Source: Trichinella spiralis
Taxonomy: Eukaryota; Nematoda; Enoplea; Trichinellida; Trichinellidae
Assembly: GCA_000181795.3 (NCBI GenBank)
Contig: CM012954.1
Coordinates: forward strand, 4,878,225 to 4,942,224
DNA length: 64,000 nt
Direction: 5' to 3'
The notes beneath the pieces were generated by a model. The model had not been told where the DNA came from and made no database searches. It was given only the letters and a program-made list of their open reading frames with translations. Position numbers and translations under genes: made by a program. Every line of letters starts with the position of its first letter. The first letter of the stretch is position 1. Below are positions 10,264 through 21,790 of the stretch, one piece after another.

Positions 10264-12975
10264 TCAAACATCATCGTCTTCTTGAGATTTCGGCTGACGA
10301 ATCGGTGGACCACCGGCAGGTTTGGCCAACACAATCTAAACAGATAACAACAACAACAGAATATAAAAATAGAGACAAGCAGGAGCGGTGGCGCGGCATT
10401 TTATGCAAAATTACCTGATCGACGTTGATGATCGTGTTCACCGCATTCACTGCCAATTTTATCGCCCATTCTTTAACTGAGAAACAATCGAAAATTTCCG
10501 CCGAAACTGCATTCAAAATTCCACCTTTCGGTGCCTGAGACAAGACAAATATATTATCATTTTATAATAATCATCAAATATTCAGTTCAAGATTGAAAAG
10601 TACTTTGATGTCCAATCCATAATTATTTTCTCCATTTTCATGCTTTTTCATCAAATGAGGATAAATCTCAACCCACTGAAAAAGAAACAAATATTAAAAA
10701 ATGGAAATTTCTGAACGCATGCGTACTTTTGCGCCAATATTGTCAGCAATTTGTTTCGGCAACGATTCAAGCGCGATGGCAAATTTTTCAATAGCGTATC
10801 TTTCCAACGACGGGTATGTCTGAAAAATCAAAAAAATAAATAAATAAACAAATAAGTAATAAATAAATAAATCTCACCAATCCAAACTGACGAATCTCGC
10901 GCGCTACTGCCAATTCCGCCGCACCTGCTCCTGGCAACAATCGACCGTCCTGGTGAAAAAAAAAATTTACATAATACGAAAAATTTGCGAATGAAGAGAG
11001 AAAAACCAGGAAAACCTTCAACAATTGTCTAAAAACGTTCACGCCGTCGTCGATAGCTTTCTCCACCTCGGTCAAAGTATTCTGCGATGATCCACGAATG
11101 ATTATTGTCGACAAACTTCCTCCTTTCAAATCTAAATATTAAAGTATGGAAAATTCAAAAGAAAAAAAATAAATTCTATCAAAAAATCAATCAATCAATA
11201 AAATTACTCTGCTCAAAGAATACCAACTGATCACTTCCAATTTCACGGACTTGCACTTTTGTACAAGATCCAATCATATCTGGAGTTGGAACACGACTCT
11301 GAAAAAATAAAACATATTTTTAATTAAAAAAATGGAATAAACAAAGAAAATATGAAATACCATATCAGGAATTATAGTTGCGTGAGTACATCGACAAAGT
11401 CGACGTAGGTCGAATTTAGAACTGATTTTCACTGCCATCATTTTATATTTGTTCAAATAATGCAAATGCAAATCGCCAAACTTGCCGCCAGAAACCACTA
11501 CATTAACGCCAGCATTATGCAGACTTTTGATGTACTAAACAAGAAAAAAAATTTTTTTTTTCTCAATTTCATTTTTCCCATTATATACGCAACATATTTT
11601 TACATTTTCAATGTACTCTTCGTCATGTTTCGAAAACTGCATCAATTCTTTAGCGGTGTTGATAACTATGCTAGACTGAAATTTAACAAGAAAGAAAAGA
11701 AAACCATTTACATACAATAACAAAAATGAGAAATATTCAAATTAACAAATAACCGGATTTTCCAATTTTGTTACAGCAAACGCACAACTGAATACCGCTA
11801 CTTTGGGGTTTTCAATTAGCTTGATCTCACCAGAAACGCAATCTTGAAAAGCCATGCCATTCATCACAGTTGACGCTTCGACATTTGATCCCTGTTAATG
11901 AAAAAGAAACATCGATTAATTGAATTCAGTGAACAAAACTGCTCGTTTACAAGAATTTTGCATATACGGATGTTATCCACGTGGTACGTTGAATAATCAG
12001 CGCCCAAAGCTAGGGCTGAAAACAAAAAAAATGTGAAAAACGATGCAAAAATTGATCAATGGAATTATTTTCTTACTGCAAGCTTGAACAACAAGATCAG
12101 ATAGCATATCTTCTTGTCCGTACACTTTTGTAGCAATAGATGAACGTATTACTGCTTTCACTGCTTCATCATCGCGAACGCTGTGCACTGACTTGCAAAC
12201 GAATTCTACAGTAATATTCGAAGGAAATATTTTTTTAACAAATAGAATACAATATTCAATAAATTTTTACTCGGTAGAAGTTCGAGAGCTTTCGCCAAAG
12301 CCATATTATATCCAGAAATTATTTGTGAAACATTTAAGCCCTTAAATTTAATGAAGTGTTAAATGAAAAAAAAGAGAGAGGAAAAAAAATAAAACCATTC
12401 GAATAAGTTCTTTAGCGCTGTCTAACAGAGATGCCGATAAAATTATGACAAAATTGGTGCCATCGCCGATCTGAAAATCCATCATTTCGCATGCCATCAC
12501 GAGTAATTTTGCTGCTGGATGTTCAACCTTCATTTCCAAAAATAAACCAATTTTCACATTTCAATATTTCATTTCAAATGAAAATTCACCTCCAATTCTC
12601 TCAAAATCACTGCTGCATCGTTTGTGACGTATAATTTGCCTAAATGGTTGACGACCATTTTGTTCATTCCTAAAAGGATTTTTAATTTTATTTAAAAAAA
12701 ATAAATACACTTGTTGTTCTATAAATAGTAATAGAATGAAATATAAAAATGCAAACCTTTCGGGCCAAATGAAGATCGAACGGTAGCCGCGATTCCTAAA
12801 CATGCTTCAATGTTTCGAAATAATGATTCTTCGACTCCTCGATAATGCTAAAAAGACAACATTCGACATTTTTTTCAGAAAATTTTCGTAAATTAAATTT
12901 CAAACAAGCAATTACCCTAACACCATCTTTAAGAAGGCGTGCAAAGCCCACGCGAGGCATACTACCAGGCGCCAT
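10264..12975 (-). CDS. CCT8: T-complex chaperonin subunit theta
   Basis: About a dozen exons from the ATG at 12975 (MAPGSMPRVGFARLLKDGVR) to the TGA at 10264. The theta-specific N-terminus is followed by RGVEESLFRNIEA, the nucleotide-binding SFGPKGMNKMVVNH, TNDAAVILRELEVEHPAAK, GDGTNFV, DNIRICKIL, IIIRGSSQNTLTEVEKAIDDGVN and the C-terminal KPAGGPPIRQPKSQEDDDV. CCT8 is one of eight subunits of the cytosolic TRiC/CCT ring, which folds actin, tubulin and other proteins using ATP. The phosphate-binding GDGTN motif is intact. LLPGAGAAELA replaces the usual LVPGGGATE, a conservative change. Two of its introns end in AAG. A CAG acceptor lies only 3 nt upstream of the ATG (12979-12981), indicating a trans-spliced leader or a 5' UTR intron. 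Same strand as and upstream of TSR1. Confidence 0.96.
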
Positions 12976-12981
12976 TTTCTG

Positions 12982-14308
12982 AATAAACAAAAGTAAAATG
13001 AACTTTTAAATAATCAATAATAAAAAACTTTCAAATAATACTCTTTTTTTATTAAAAATTTTTCATTATCAAAAGCAAAAATGTTATTTAAACATGAAAT
13101 GAAAGAACACTGCAACGTTGTTTGTTTTCATTAAGACAGATTCAATCGACAAAATCTGGTATTAAATTATAAGCACAACATTATTCACTTTAATTATTCA
13201 ATAACAATTAATAATAAAATAAAAATTCATCACCTCAGGTGCTTATCACTGTAGCTTAACAAGAAAACAACCTACAAAAAAGTAATATAACAAGCAGGTT
13301 CAAATGCTACACTGTATTAAAGTTACCAACGAGTATTCTTTCAGATAAAATAATAAAAGTAATGCATGACATTGTATCATTTATAAAATTACGAAATATA
13401 AATATTTCAAATTATTATACAGACAGATTTTCCAAGTTTTATACAGTATACTATGCAGATGTTGATCTGTTGTTGGCTTATATTTTGAAATCATTTGATA
13501 ATGAATAGTGCACTTTCAATTGAAGTTCACTGTTAAAGTTTAGCATGTTAGATAATGCTATTAAAAGTTGAAAAAAGCCAGTTCCATATTGGGTTGAATA
13601 TGATTAACCTTAGTTCTAAGTCTTGCTCATTAAAACTTATGAATGCAAATTTTAAACCGTATTAGTCAGGATTTACCTGACTTTCAAAAGTTCATAATTA
13701 CAGTAGACTAATCGTCATTAGCTTGTATTGGTGTTTTTTTACTGTACACGTGACGGTAAGTTGCATAATATTAGGTTTATATTAGTTTCTACACAGAATG
13801 TTAAAATTCTTATGACCATTTTTTATGTATGTTATATTTACTATTGACCAGAAAATTTATTGGTATAAATAAGTAATGGAAATTTGTCGTTTACAATAAT
13901 TCAACTTCAGTTTATTAACAAATACGTATTGCTTTAGCGGTTTCATGTATAGGAGCAAAAATTTCATTCGATATTTCTCTATCAGTACCTTTAGAAAATT
14001 TTGGCTCATGTAACTTTACTGTGCATTTTTCGTTTTATTCTTTCTCAAAAAGCCATGAATAGTTAGTTCATTTTATTTTAAAATTATGGCTTTCAATTAC
14101 AGAAACCATTATCCGGAAAAGAAAACATTCAAATACCTTATAAATGTTCAAAAATAACAGCCTAGTTTGTTGTGAAAAAAGAAACAAAGTCTAATAAGGG
14201 GACTTTTATCATGTTTTAAACTGCTACTTTTATTAAAAGTGTCATTTATATTGTCTGATTCGATTTTTACGGGTTATTTACAATTAATTGAATGTTATTT
14301 ACATGTAG
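12982..14308. promoter_or_regulatory. Divergent intergenic region, CCT8 / TraB gene
   Basis: About 1.3 kb of AT-rich sequence between the CCT8 start (minus) and the TraB-domain gene start (plus). It should hold both promoters and possibly a non-coding first exon of CCT8. I see no open frame of interest and no RNA gene. Confidence 0.5.
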
Positions 14309-15631
14309 ATGTTGGCACTGAAAAGTGAAATTGAACGCAATGTAATAGCACATGTTGCTGAGGATGACGAAGTGCTTCTTCCACAAACAGGCATTATTTA
14401 TTACAGAACTTTGTTGTTTGTTCAATAAAAGTTGTTTCAGTTTCCCAATTGTCATGCTCGTATAAATCTGGATATGGAGAATTTAAGGGAGAAATTTACA
14501 TAGTCGGTACAGGTCACTTCAGCAAGTCAAGCCGATGCGATGTTCAAGAGGCAGGTGATTCAGTTTGAATGGTATAATTTATTTTCAACGCTTCTCGAAT
14601 TTCAGGTTATACGAAAAGTTAAACCACGCGCGATTGTGGTGGAATTGTGCGAAAGAAGAGACTTTCTACTCCATTATGATGAAGATGTTCTAATGAGAGA
14701 ACTTCAAACATCGGACACGTTCAAAAATATTAGGCAGTTTTTTAAAGAAGTACTCTTTAGGCTAAAAAATAAATATTACCAAAAAAAATAACATGTTTAG
14801 AATGGTATTGTATTTACTTTGGTGATGCTCTTGTTTAAAGCAATTAGTGGAAGCATGTCAAGACAACTTGGTACGTTTCCCGGCACTGAATTCCGTGTTG
14901 CTTTTCAAGAAGTAAATTTACACGGTGACATGTGTTCTTATTTGTTTAATTATTTTTTTTAATTATTATTTTAGGCTTTGAAATTGGATGCATGTTCGTT
15001 TTATTTGGGCGATCGCGATATATCAATTACATTTCACAGAGCTCTCGCGATGTTGAATATTTTCCAAAAATTGAAACTTTTGATTTGTATGGTCAGATCA
15101 ATGAACGCAGAAATAAAAACAGAAATGATGGAAACTTTCAAAGATAGGGATGTTTTGGACGAAGTTATACTAGGGATAACTGAATGTTTTCCTTTGCTAG
15201 CCGAAGTGCTTATTAAAGAACGAGATCAATATTTGGCTCATAAGTTAAGATGTGCTTTTGCAGATTGTTGTTTAATGCAAAAAGAGCAGGGTATGTTTTT
15301 CTTCTTAACGTAATCAGTTGTATTTCTTTTTTTAACAATAACAACTTTTTAGAGAGGTATGAGCCAATCAAGATAGTATGCGTTGTTGGAATTGCACATG
15401 TGAAAGGGATTATAGCAAATTTTAACAACATAATCAACATTAGTGAATTGGAAAGGTAATAATAATCATATTTTTGTTATAATAGAATGAAACATTTTAT
15501 ATATTTATTTATTCATCGAAATTAGAATTCCCAGGCCAAAGCGTGACTGGCTGAAGACTGTGTTGAAATTTCTGTTTTACAGTTTGGTTTCCTATGGCAC
15601 GTACCGATTTACGAAGCGATATTTTTGGTGA
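14309..15631 (+). CDS. TRABD: TraB domain-containing protein
   Basis: Seven exons (14309-14390, 14441-14550, 14606-14749, 14801-14911, 14975-15290, 15353-15455, 15526-15631) give 323 residues. The TraB/PrgY signature is clear: LPQTVSQL, then EIYIVGTGHFSKSS with the GTxH motif, KPRAIVVELCERR with the conserved Glu, RQLGTFPGTEFRVAF, FYLGDRDISITFHRA, and VVGIAHVKGI with the second GxxH. A C-terminal hydrophobic helix (LKTVLKFLFYSLVSYG) is the expected membrane anchor. Vertebrate TRABD is an outer mitochondrial membrane protein; related TIKI proteins are metalloproteases. Its enzymatic role is unproven. The first two introns need GC donors to keep the frame, and the rest are GT-AG. The ATG follows directly after TAG, an in-frame stop that also looks like an acceptor, so the mRNA may be trans-spliced there. 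Confidence 0.92.
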
Positions 15632-15693
15632 ATTTTATTTATCTTTTTTAAAAACATTTTTATCACAGTGACAAAGTGTATGCAGCGTTTTAA

Positions 15694-15699
15694 AATAAA
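15694..15699 (+). other. Candidate polyadenylation signal of TRABD
   Basis: AATAAA lies 63 nt after the TRABD stop and 127 nt before the APEX2 start, again an operon-like distance. Confidence 0.5.
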
Positions 15700-15825
15700 A
15701 ACTGCATTTTGAAGAATATTATCATTTTGACGGTTATTATCCGAATGAAGGGCTATTTTTATGTCAATTTCAAAATACTCAACTTATATTTATTTTTGTT
15801 CGCTTGTATTTTGTTGAGCTGAAAA

Positions 15826-17217
15826 ATGAAAATAACGACCTGGAATGTCAATGGCCTACGGTCAATAGTGGATATTCAGAAGACGTTGTTGTCACTTGGT
15901 TGTGATATAATTTGTTTACAAGAGACCAAACTCACCTATGACACGTTGGATTCGAGTTTGGCACTGATCGACGGCTTCGATAGTTATTTTGCTTTTTGCC
16001 AAACGAGACGTGGCTATTCGGGTGTGGCAACTTATTGCAAAAGTGACTTTTCACCGGATTTGGTGTTCAACAATTTCCACGATTTGTATCGACAATTCCA
16101 ATTCGCCCATCCAAATCGACAACATCTGGGTATTTTTGATAATTTCGATACGTTAGACAACGAAGGGCGTATGCTTGCGACTCGTCACAAATTGACCAAT
16201 TGTAATAATGCCGAATATCTTTTCATTTTGAATATCTATTGTCCAAGGGTCGATCCGGAACAGATGGATCGTCAAAATTTTCGCCTAGCTTTTCTGAAAT
16301 TGTTGCAACATTGTACAGAATGTCTGTTGAACAGTGGAAATTATGTACTAATTTTGGGCGACATGAATTTGTGCCACAAGCGTATTGACCACTGCGATCC
16401 GGACCAAGAATTCGACACGGACGAAGCGAGAATATGGTTGTGCGAATTTTTGTACGACACCGATAAAAATGCCGACGGAAAAATGGTCGACCTGTACCGT
16501 ATCCATTATCCGAACAAGGGGAGAATGTTCACTTGTTGGAACAGTCAGAAACGGGCGCGAATTTTGAATTTCGGCACGCGCATCGACTACATCCTCGCCA
16601 ATGTTGATCTAATTGATCGGTGCAGTTGTTGTGAAATTTTATCATCAATTCAAGGATCCGACCATTGTCCAGTGATGGCAGAATTGTCGACCACGATCTC
16701 AGCCGCCGACGTCCAACTACCATTGAGCTCTAGAAAACGCTTCAGCTCGGTTGGAACTCAGCTATCGCTGTGGAAGTTTTTCAAAACCAACAATTCTACA
16801 ATTCGTGAACCGGAAGAAACCGACGATCGACTAGTGTTGTTGAAAAAGCGAAGAAAAATTTCCAAATGTTTAACGTTGAAAGATTTCTGGTCGACAAAAG
16901 ACAACGCCCAACCTACAGTAAGCAGTGGATCGTCGTCGGTCACGGTAGAAGAACGTGAAGTGGACAGGGATGGTCTAGTTGACCAGTTGGACGAGGAAGA
17001 GAAATTGAGTCGCGTTGAAAATTGGAAAAAGCTATTCGGTGGAACGTCAACGTTTCGGCAAGCGCCTCTTTGCAAAGGACACGGCGAAAGGTGCGTTTTG
17101 CGATCGGTGAAAAAGGCGGGAAAAAATTTGAATCGAAAATTTTACTGTTGCCCAAGGCCGGTAGGTTTCAAAGACGACAAGCAAAGTAACTGTGATCATT
17201 TCCAGTGGGCAGATTAA
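15826..17217 (+). CDS. APEX2: DNA-(apurinic/apyrimidinic site) endonuclease 2
   Basis: A single uninterrupted exon encodes 463 residues, slightly shorter than human APEX2 (518). The exonuclease-endonuclease-phosphatase fold shows all catalytic motifs: TWNVNGLRS, CLQETKLT with the metal-binding Glu, RRGYSGVATYC, NIYCPRVDP, LGDMNLCHKRIDH, TRIDYIL and GSDHCPV. After the nuclease come a PCNA-interacting motif QLSLWKFF starting at residue 312, a weaker repeat of it (CLTLKDFW), and a C-terminal GRF zinc finger (CKGHGERC ... FYCCPRP ... CDHFQWA). APE2 has weak AP endonuclease but strong 3'-5' exonuclease and 3'-phosphodiesterase activity. It works in the nucleus with PCNA in base-excision repair and ATR/Chk1 signalling. 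The lack of introns is unusual here. It follows TRABD by 194 bp on the same strand. Confidence 0.97.
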   Translation: MKITTWNVNGLRSIVDIQKTLLSLGCDIICLQETKLTYDTLDSSLALIDGFDSYFAFCQTRRGYSGVATYCKSDFSPDLVFNNFHDLYRQFQFAHPNRQHLGIFDNFDTLDNEGRMLATRHKLTNCNNAEYLFILNIYCPRVDPEQMDRQNFRLAFLKLLQHCTECLLNSGNYVLILGDMNLCHKRIDHCDPDQEFDTDEARIWLCEFLYDTDKNADGKMVDLYRIHYPNKGRMFTCWNSQKRARILNFGTRIDYILANVDLIDRCSCCEILSSIQGSDHCPVMAELSTTISAADVQLPLSSRKRFSSVGTQLSLWKFFKTNNSTIREPEETDDRLVLLKKRRKISKCLTLKDFWSTKDNAQPTVSSGSSSVTVEEREVDRDGLVDQLDEEEKLSRVENWKKLFGGTSTFRQAPLCKGHGERCVLRSVKKAGKNLNRKFYCCPRPVGFKDDKQSNCDHFQWAD

Positions 17218-18052
17218 ATTTTTTTTTTCATTACTTGTCATTAATCGAATGGTCATGTTCGAAAACACAACTGAATACTGTATAGTACAGTACACTTTTT
17301 ACGATCGAAAAGAAATTATTATTGGATAATGTAAAAAAATGATTCACGAAAATAAAAACAATTTTCTTAAATTATTTGCAATCAAAACACTATTTTTGAT
17401 AATTAATCTAAAAATCAACATTAAATGTGATGATATTTGGAAATTATTTTAAGCTGTATACAATTTGCGTATGATCACATTTCTAATAGAATAAAAGTCA
17501 GAAAGAGACAGAGAATAGATAAGCAAAGGACAAACATGCGCGACTGGTACGAAGTCAAAAGTGGAAGGTTAAATTGTTCGATTGTGCAAGAAAGAAGAGA
17601 TGAATATCCTGCGCAAGAAAGCTCAATATCAGCAGACAAAAATCAATTGTTTAATATTATTTTCGAGGACTACAAGTGGAAGAAACTAGTCCGGATGTAG
17701 AGAAAGAGTGATAAAGAGAGGAGAGAGTTAGTTGACAGTGAGAAAATGACACCTATTGCTAGGTGAAACAAGTGACTAACCCCGATTGAAACTGGTACGA
17801 AGAGCTGTGACCACCTATGACAGCAGCTTTTTATTCACGTCAAAATGGAAAATGGTAAAATTTCAACCAGCACTAAAAAGCACCAAAGAAACCAGCATTA
17901 CAATCGGGCAGATATTACGCAAGAATACCAGTTTTCATTTTTATATGCCAAGAAGCGAATGGTGCTTTTTATCCTGTTTTTAAATTAGCACGTGCAAATT
18001 TAATTTCCTAATTTGCCCACGTTTACACTAGCGTTGAACAGTCTGGCAAACT
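17218..18052. other. Intergenic region upstream of the bHLH gene
   Basis: Contains the APEX2 3' UTR (AATAAA near 17350) and the upstream region of the bHLH-Orange gene. An 87-codon open frame at 17437-17700 begins without ATG and is low-complexity and basic, so I do not call it. A purine-rich GAGA tract lies at about 17700-17730. Confidence 0.5.
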
Positions 18053-21000
18053 ATGGTAAGCGGTGAATCGATTTCTTCGAGCTCCGATGTAAGCTGCACA
18101 TCCCCTGCATTTACTGATCAATCTGCCGAAGATACTCTGCAATCCAGGTAAAAACTATTCATTCGATCAACAATAATAATTATTAATCGAAACTTTTTTC
18201 TCTGTAAACTTTGCATCCATGCGTGGATTGTTCACAAGTGTTCCAATCAATTTTGATTAAAAAGTATCATAAACAAAATTGCATACAAAAAAAATATGAT
18301 TCACGTTGAATTATTCCACACTGAAAATGCTTACTTACTCAGCTTGGTTTGAAAAATATGACAAACGCCCGATGATCTCACGTTCAATGTCTCTATTTAA
18401 ATCATTCACGCAATTTCACGTTTCACAAATATTACTACTAACAACAACAATTCAAGATCGAATACCATATCATTTGATTAATTTCACTTTATAATGTACA
18501 AAAGGTAATTAAATCGAATAATCACAGCAATCTTTCCTGCTTATCAAGTCTTGTTTATTTTTTTTTGTTCTGTTTAATTTTAGCAATGAAAGCTACACTC
18601 CACCGCATCCAACTTCAACTACTGAAATTGGCTATTTGCCAACGAACACATGCTATCCGCCAACTGACGATTTTGACAACGGAGCATATACAAATCGCCA
18701 ATCGAGAGTATGCAAATTTTTCACATTCACATTCAATTAAGCATACAAACACACCAGACATTTTATCAAACCTATACGACTACGTTCTGCTTTTTTTTGA
18801 TAATAAGCTACAGTTGTGGAAATAACTTCACAAATTATTCTTACATTTGTTTTCAAAAATTGAACACATACAAGAAACAAATATTTTTATCTGATTTATG
18901 AAAAAATTTTCACAAATTTTGTTTTACAAAACACACTTTTATCAAAAGTTAAGAAAAATTAACAAGAAATGATCAGAAAATTTTGAAATGCGGTCCCAAT
19001 TTCGAGTATTGAAAAACGAAGATTAATTAGCATAACCGATTAATTAATTCATTGACTTTTTGGACACTATTCTATAAATAATGTATACAGCAGGTAATTT
19101 TAAAAATAAATAATAAATAAAAATTTTCTTTTATTTACACGCATTTTTTACATTTCACATTACACGCATTTTTAAATTACGTTGCTCTACTACTGTTTAT
19201 CATTGTGAAATGGATAATTGCGTAAAGAAAGTGACGAATGTTTAAATTTTCTATTGACAATAAAACGAGAGTTTTATTTAACAAATGACAAGCATAACAA
19301 ATTTATATTTCTAAAATTTCAATCATCCACCTTACGTAAACGATAGACATATATGTATTTGCTTGCTTATTTAATCTGCCAATATGCATATAGATTACTA
19401 AATTTGTATTTTTAGCTATTTTCGTTTCAATCAAAAATCTTTTCATTGACAGCATAATTTGTAACATTATTTGATTTGATTAAACAAATTCTTTTGATTC
19501 GCCTTTTAGGATTTACTGTCACATCGGATAATCGAAAAACGCCGTCGTGATCGCATGAACAATTGTCTAACAAATCTGAGTAAACTGATCCCAACTACAT
19601 ATTTGAGAAAAGTGATTATTTTCAAATAATTCATTCCTCACACAAATATTATGCGTATATTTTTTTTCTTTTTTTTGTTACAGAGCCGAGGCAGAGTAGA
19701 GAAAACAGAAATTGTTGAAATGGCAATCCGCTACATCAAACATTTCAAGCAAAATAATTTACGTGAAACGTCAGGTAAATTATTAATTTAAAAAATTTAC
19801 ATTTTTTAAAAGTAGAAACAATTTTTTCCTTACCTAAAATTGTATTTATGAGTTTCTGCGTTGTAAACTGCGTGTGTCAGTCCAAGGTCGTGCTGCTAGG
19901 CGCAAGGTTGTACAACAATGCCGTGTCATGAGGTGATTTTCGCCTAGGAGCAGAGGACTTTCAACTTGAAATTTCAAAGTTCAACGAAAGTAAAGTTTAA
20001 ACCTGTTAAACAAAGAAAATTGAAAAATATAGTGCCGTCACAGTTTGACCTATAATAAATCGATTTTTAGTTTAGTTGGCAGAAAAAAAGGTTTACCTTA
20101 TTATTATGCATTTTAACTAATAATAATGTTATTATTAAAAAAAATTTGGTTGCGGCATACAACTGATTATTTTTATCAATGTATTGTTCGATGAACAATT
20201 TACGCGTTACAATTGTTCGCACAATAATATAGTAGGCAAGAAATTCATCTGGAATGCAGAAAACGATATTTTTTTACACAATTATTTAATTAAATATATT
20301 AGATTGATTTTTAAAACATACTACATGTAAACAATATTTCAGATAAAAATTTTATGATATTTTTCAACTTTATTCATTCATATATGAAAACATCAACATA
20401 CAGTATACGTTGACTATTAATTCAGGTTTTAACTGAATTTCCAGCCATTCTACGTTAATTGTATTATTTGAAATTATTTTTTTTTTCTTCTATTTCACAT
20501 TAACTTGAAATTATTTATACAGATGGCCATTCAAAAGTGGACCAGTGTGTTAGTACTGACTCTCATAAACAGTTAGGTAATGCTGATCATGATCGGAAAA
20601 TAAATTTTTGCAAAGTTTCAATGTTAATATTTAAATTTAGAACAATCAAAACAACAATTCGAACGTTACAAACAAGGCTTTTATGATTGTATTGCGGAAA
20701 CTCTGAGACTTCTGATTGGAGCAGATGGACTAACTGTTAATGATCAATTAAAGTCAAGACTTTTGAAATCACTTTGTCAATATTTTGAACATGTAACCAA
20801 CAGAGGTAAGAGTTATGAAGAGTTTTGATTAATAAATTAAAAAAAAATTGTATTTCAAATAAATTTCCAAGAAAGTGAAGATCAGTACGACAAGTGGAAT
20901 GTTGATAATGGAAAATTGAAATGGAATGAGCAAGATTTCAACCGAAAACCTGTTGCTTCTTACGCAGACCCACTTTGTGCAGAAATTATAGATTCTTTCA

Positions 21001-21422
21001 AACCAAATCGTAGTCATTCTTCAGCTTTATTGAACCACATTCTCCCATACCACTTTAAATGTGATAGCAATAGAAATTTCGAAGCCGCCTTTTCCAGTGA
21101 TCCCCTTCGTACTGTCAATTATCCAAACTGCGAACGAACAGTGCTCCAGAATTCCACAGCTTCTTCAATGTCTTCTTACCAAATTCCCAACAGATCTCTT
21201 GCGTCAAATGAAAGAATTATCAGCGTTGGTGGACCAAATTTGCCGGCTTTTGTTTTGCACCCATCTGGAATGTTTTACCTGGCTACGAACATCAAACTAG
21301 CATACTTGGACAGAGATGTAATTGGACGATTTATGCGAGCCGACACTTCTGCCGAGGGTCGTGCAAGCGCACTGGCGTTCAGCCATCCCGTAGCTATTAA
21401 CGTCAGCTTTTCTAACGCATAA
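18053..21422 (+). CDS. cwo: bHLH-Orange transcriptional repressor, clockwork-orange-like
   Basis: Seven exons (18053-18147, 18584-18707, 19510-19611, 19684-19774, 20523-20576, 20641-20805, 20872-21422) give 393 residues. A Ser-rich N-terminus precedes the bHLH, split over two exons: [20 protein letters not shown], then [20 protein letters not shown]. That arrangement and the RGR-EKTEI loop match Drosophila Clockwork orange more closely than Hairy, Hey or DEC. An Orange domain follows ([20 protein letters not shown]). The C-terminus has [15 protein letters not shown], similar to the end of Cwo/DEC proteins, and no WRPW motif. Such proteins bind E-boxes and repress, with Cwo opposing CLOCK/CYCLE. 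Whether this one serves a clock is unknown. The last exon uses an AAG acceptor. Long introns around exons 2-5 suggest regulatory content. Confidence 0.85.
19887..19958 (+). other. Locally GC-rich imperfect hairpin in a bHLH gene intron
   Basis: Within the AT-rich intron 4 of the bHLH gene lies an unusually GC-rich 70-base segment. Its arms (CTGCTAGGCGCAA and TTTTCGCCTAGGAGCAG) pair with short bulges, extended by GTC/GAC at the base. It could be a structured RNA or a remnant of a foreign insertion. Nothing identifies a family. Confidence 0.35.
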
Positions 21423-21790
21423 TAAACGCTTAAACGGCATGCTAATTACATTTCCGTTTCACGTTTAAGATAAAATAAACGCCACATATATTTCTAGTGA
21501 AAATTGCTTTTATTAAAACTGATAACTATATTAAATATTGTACAGATTTTTATCATTAAGATTGAATTATTCGAATTATTATTACAACAAAAACCTTATT
21601 AACCGCTTATACAGTAATGTAGAAACACTTGAAAATCAATTACTGTGCAGAGCAGTTCTGACGTGCGTATGTAAATAGCCTACTTTTACAAATGTAGAAT
21701 ATGAGAAATTGGAAATAATTTTAATCATAAAATGTACACAATTGTGTTTCACACACTGGACTTTATTCGTAATTATTTCTTTTACTGAAA
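21421..21790. other. 3' UTR and spacer after the bHLH gene
   Basis: AATAAA-type signals occur at 21421-21426 and about 21474. No coding sequence is visible before the ATG at 21791. Confidence 0.5.

Noticed and set aside
17437-17700. 87-codon basic open frame after APEX2
   Set aside because: Starts without ATG, has low-complexity Lys/Arg content and no homology or splice context.
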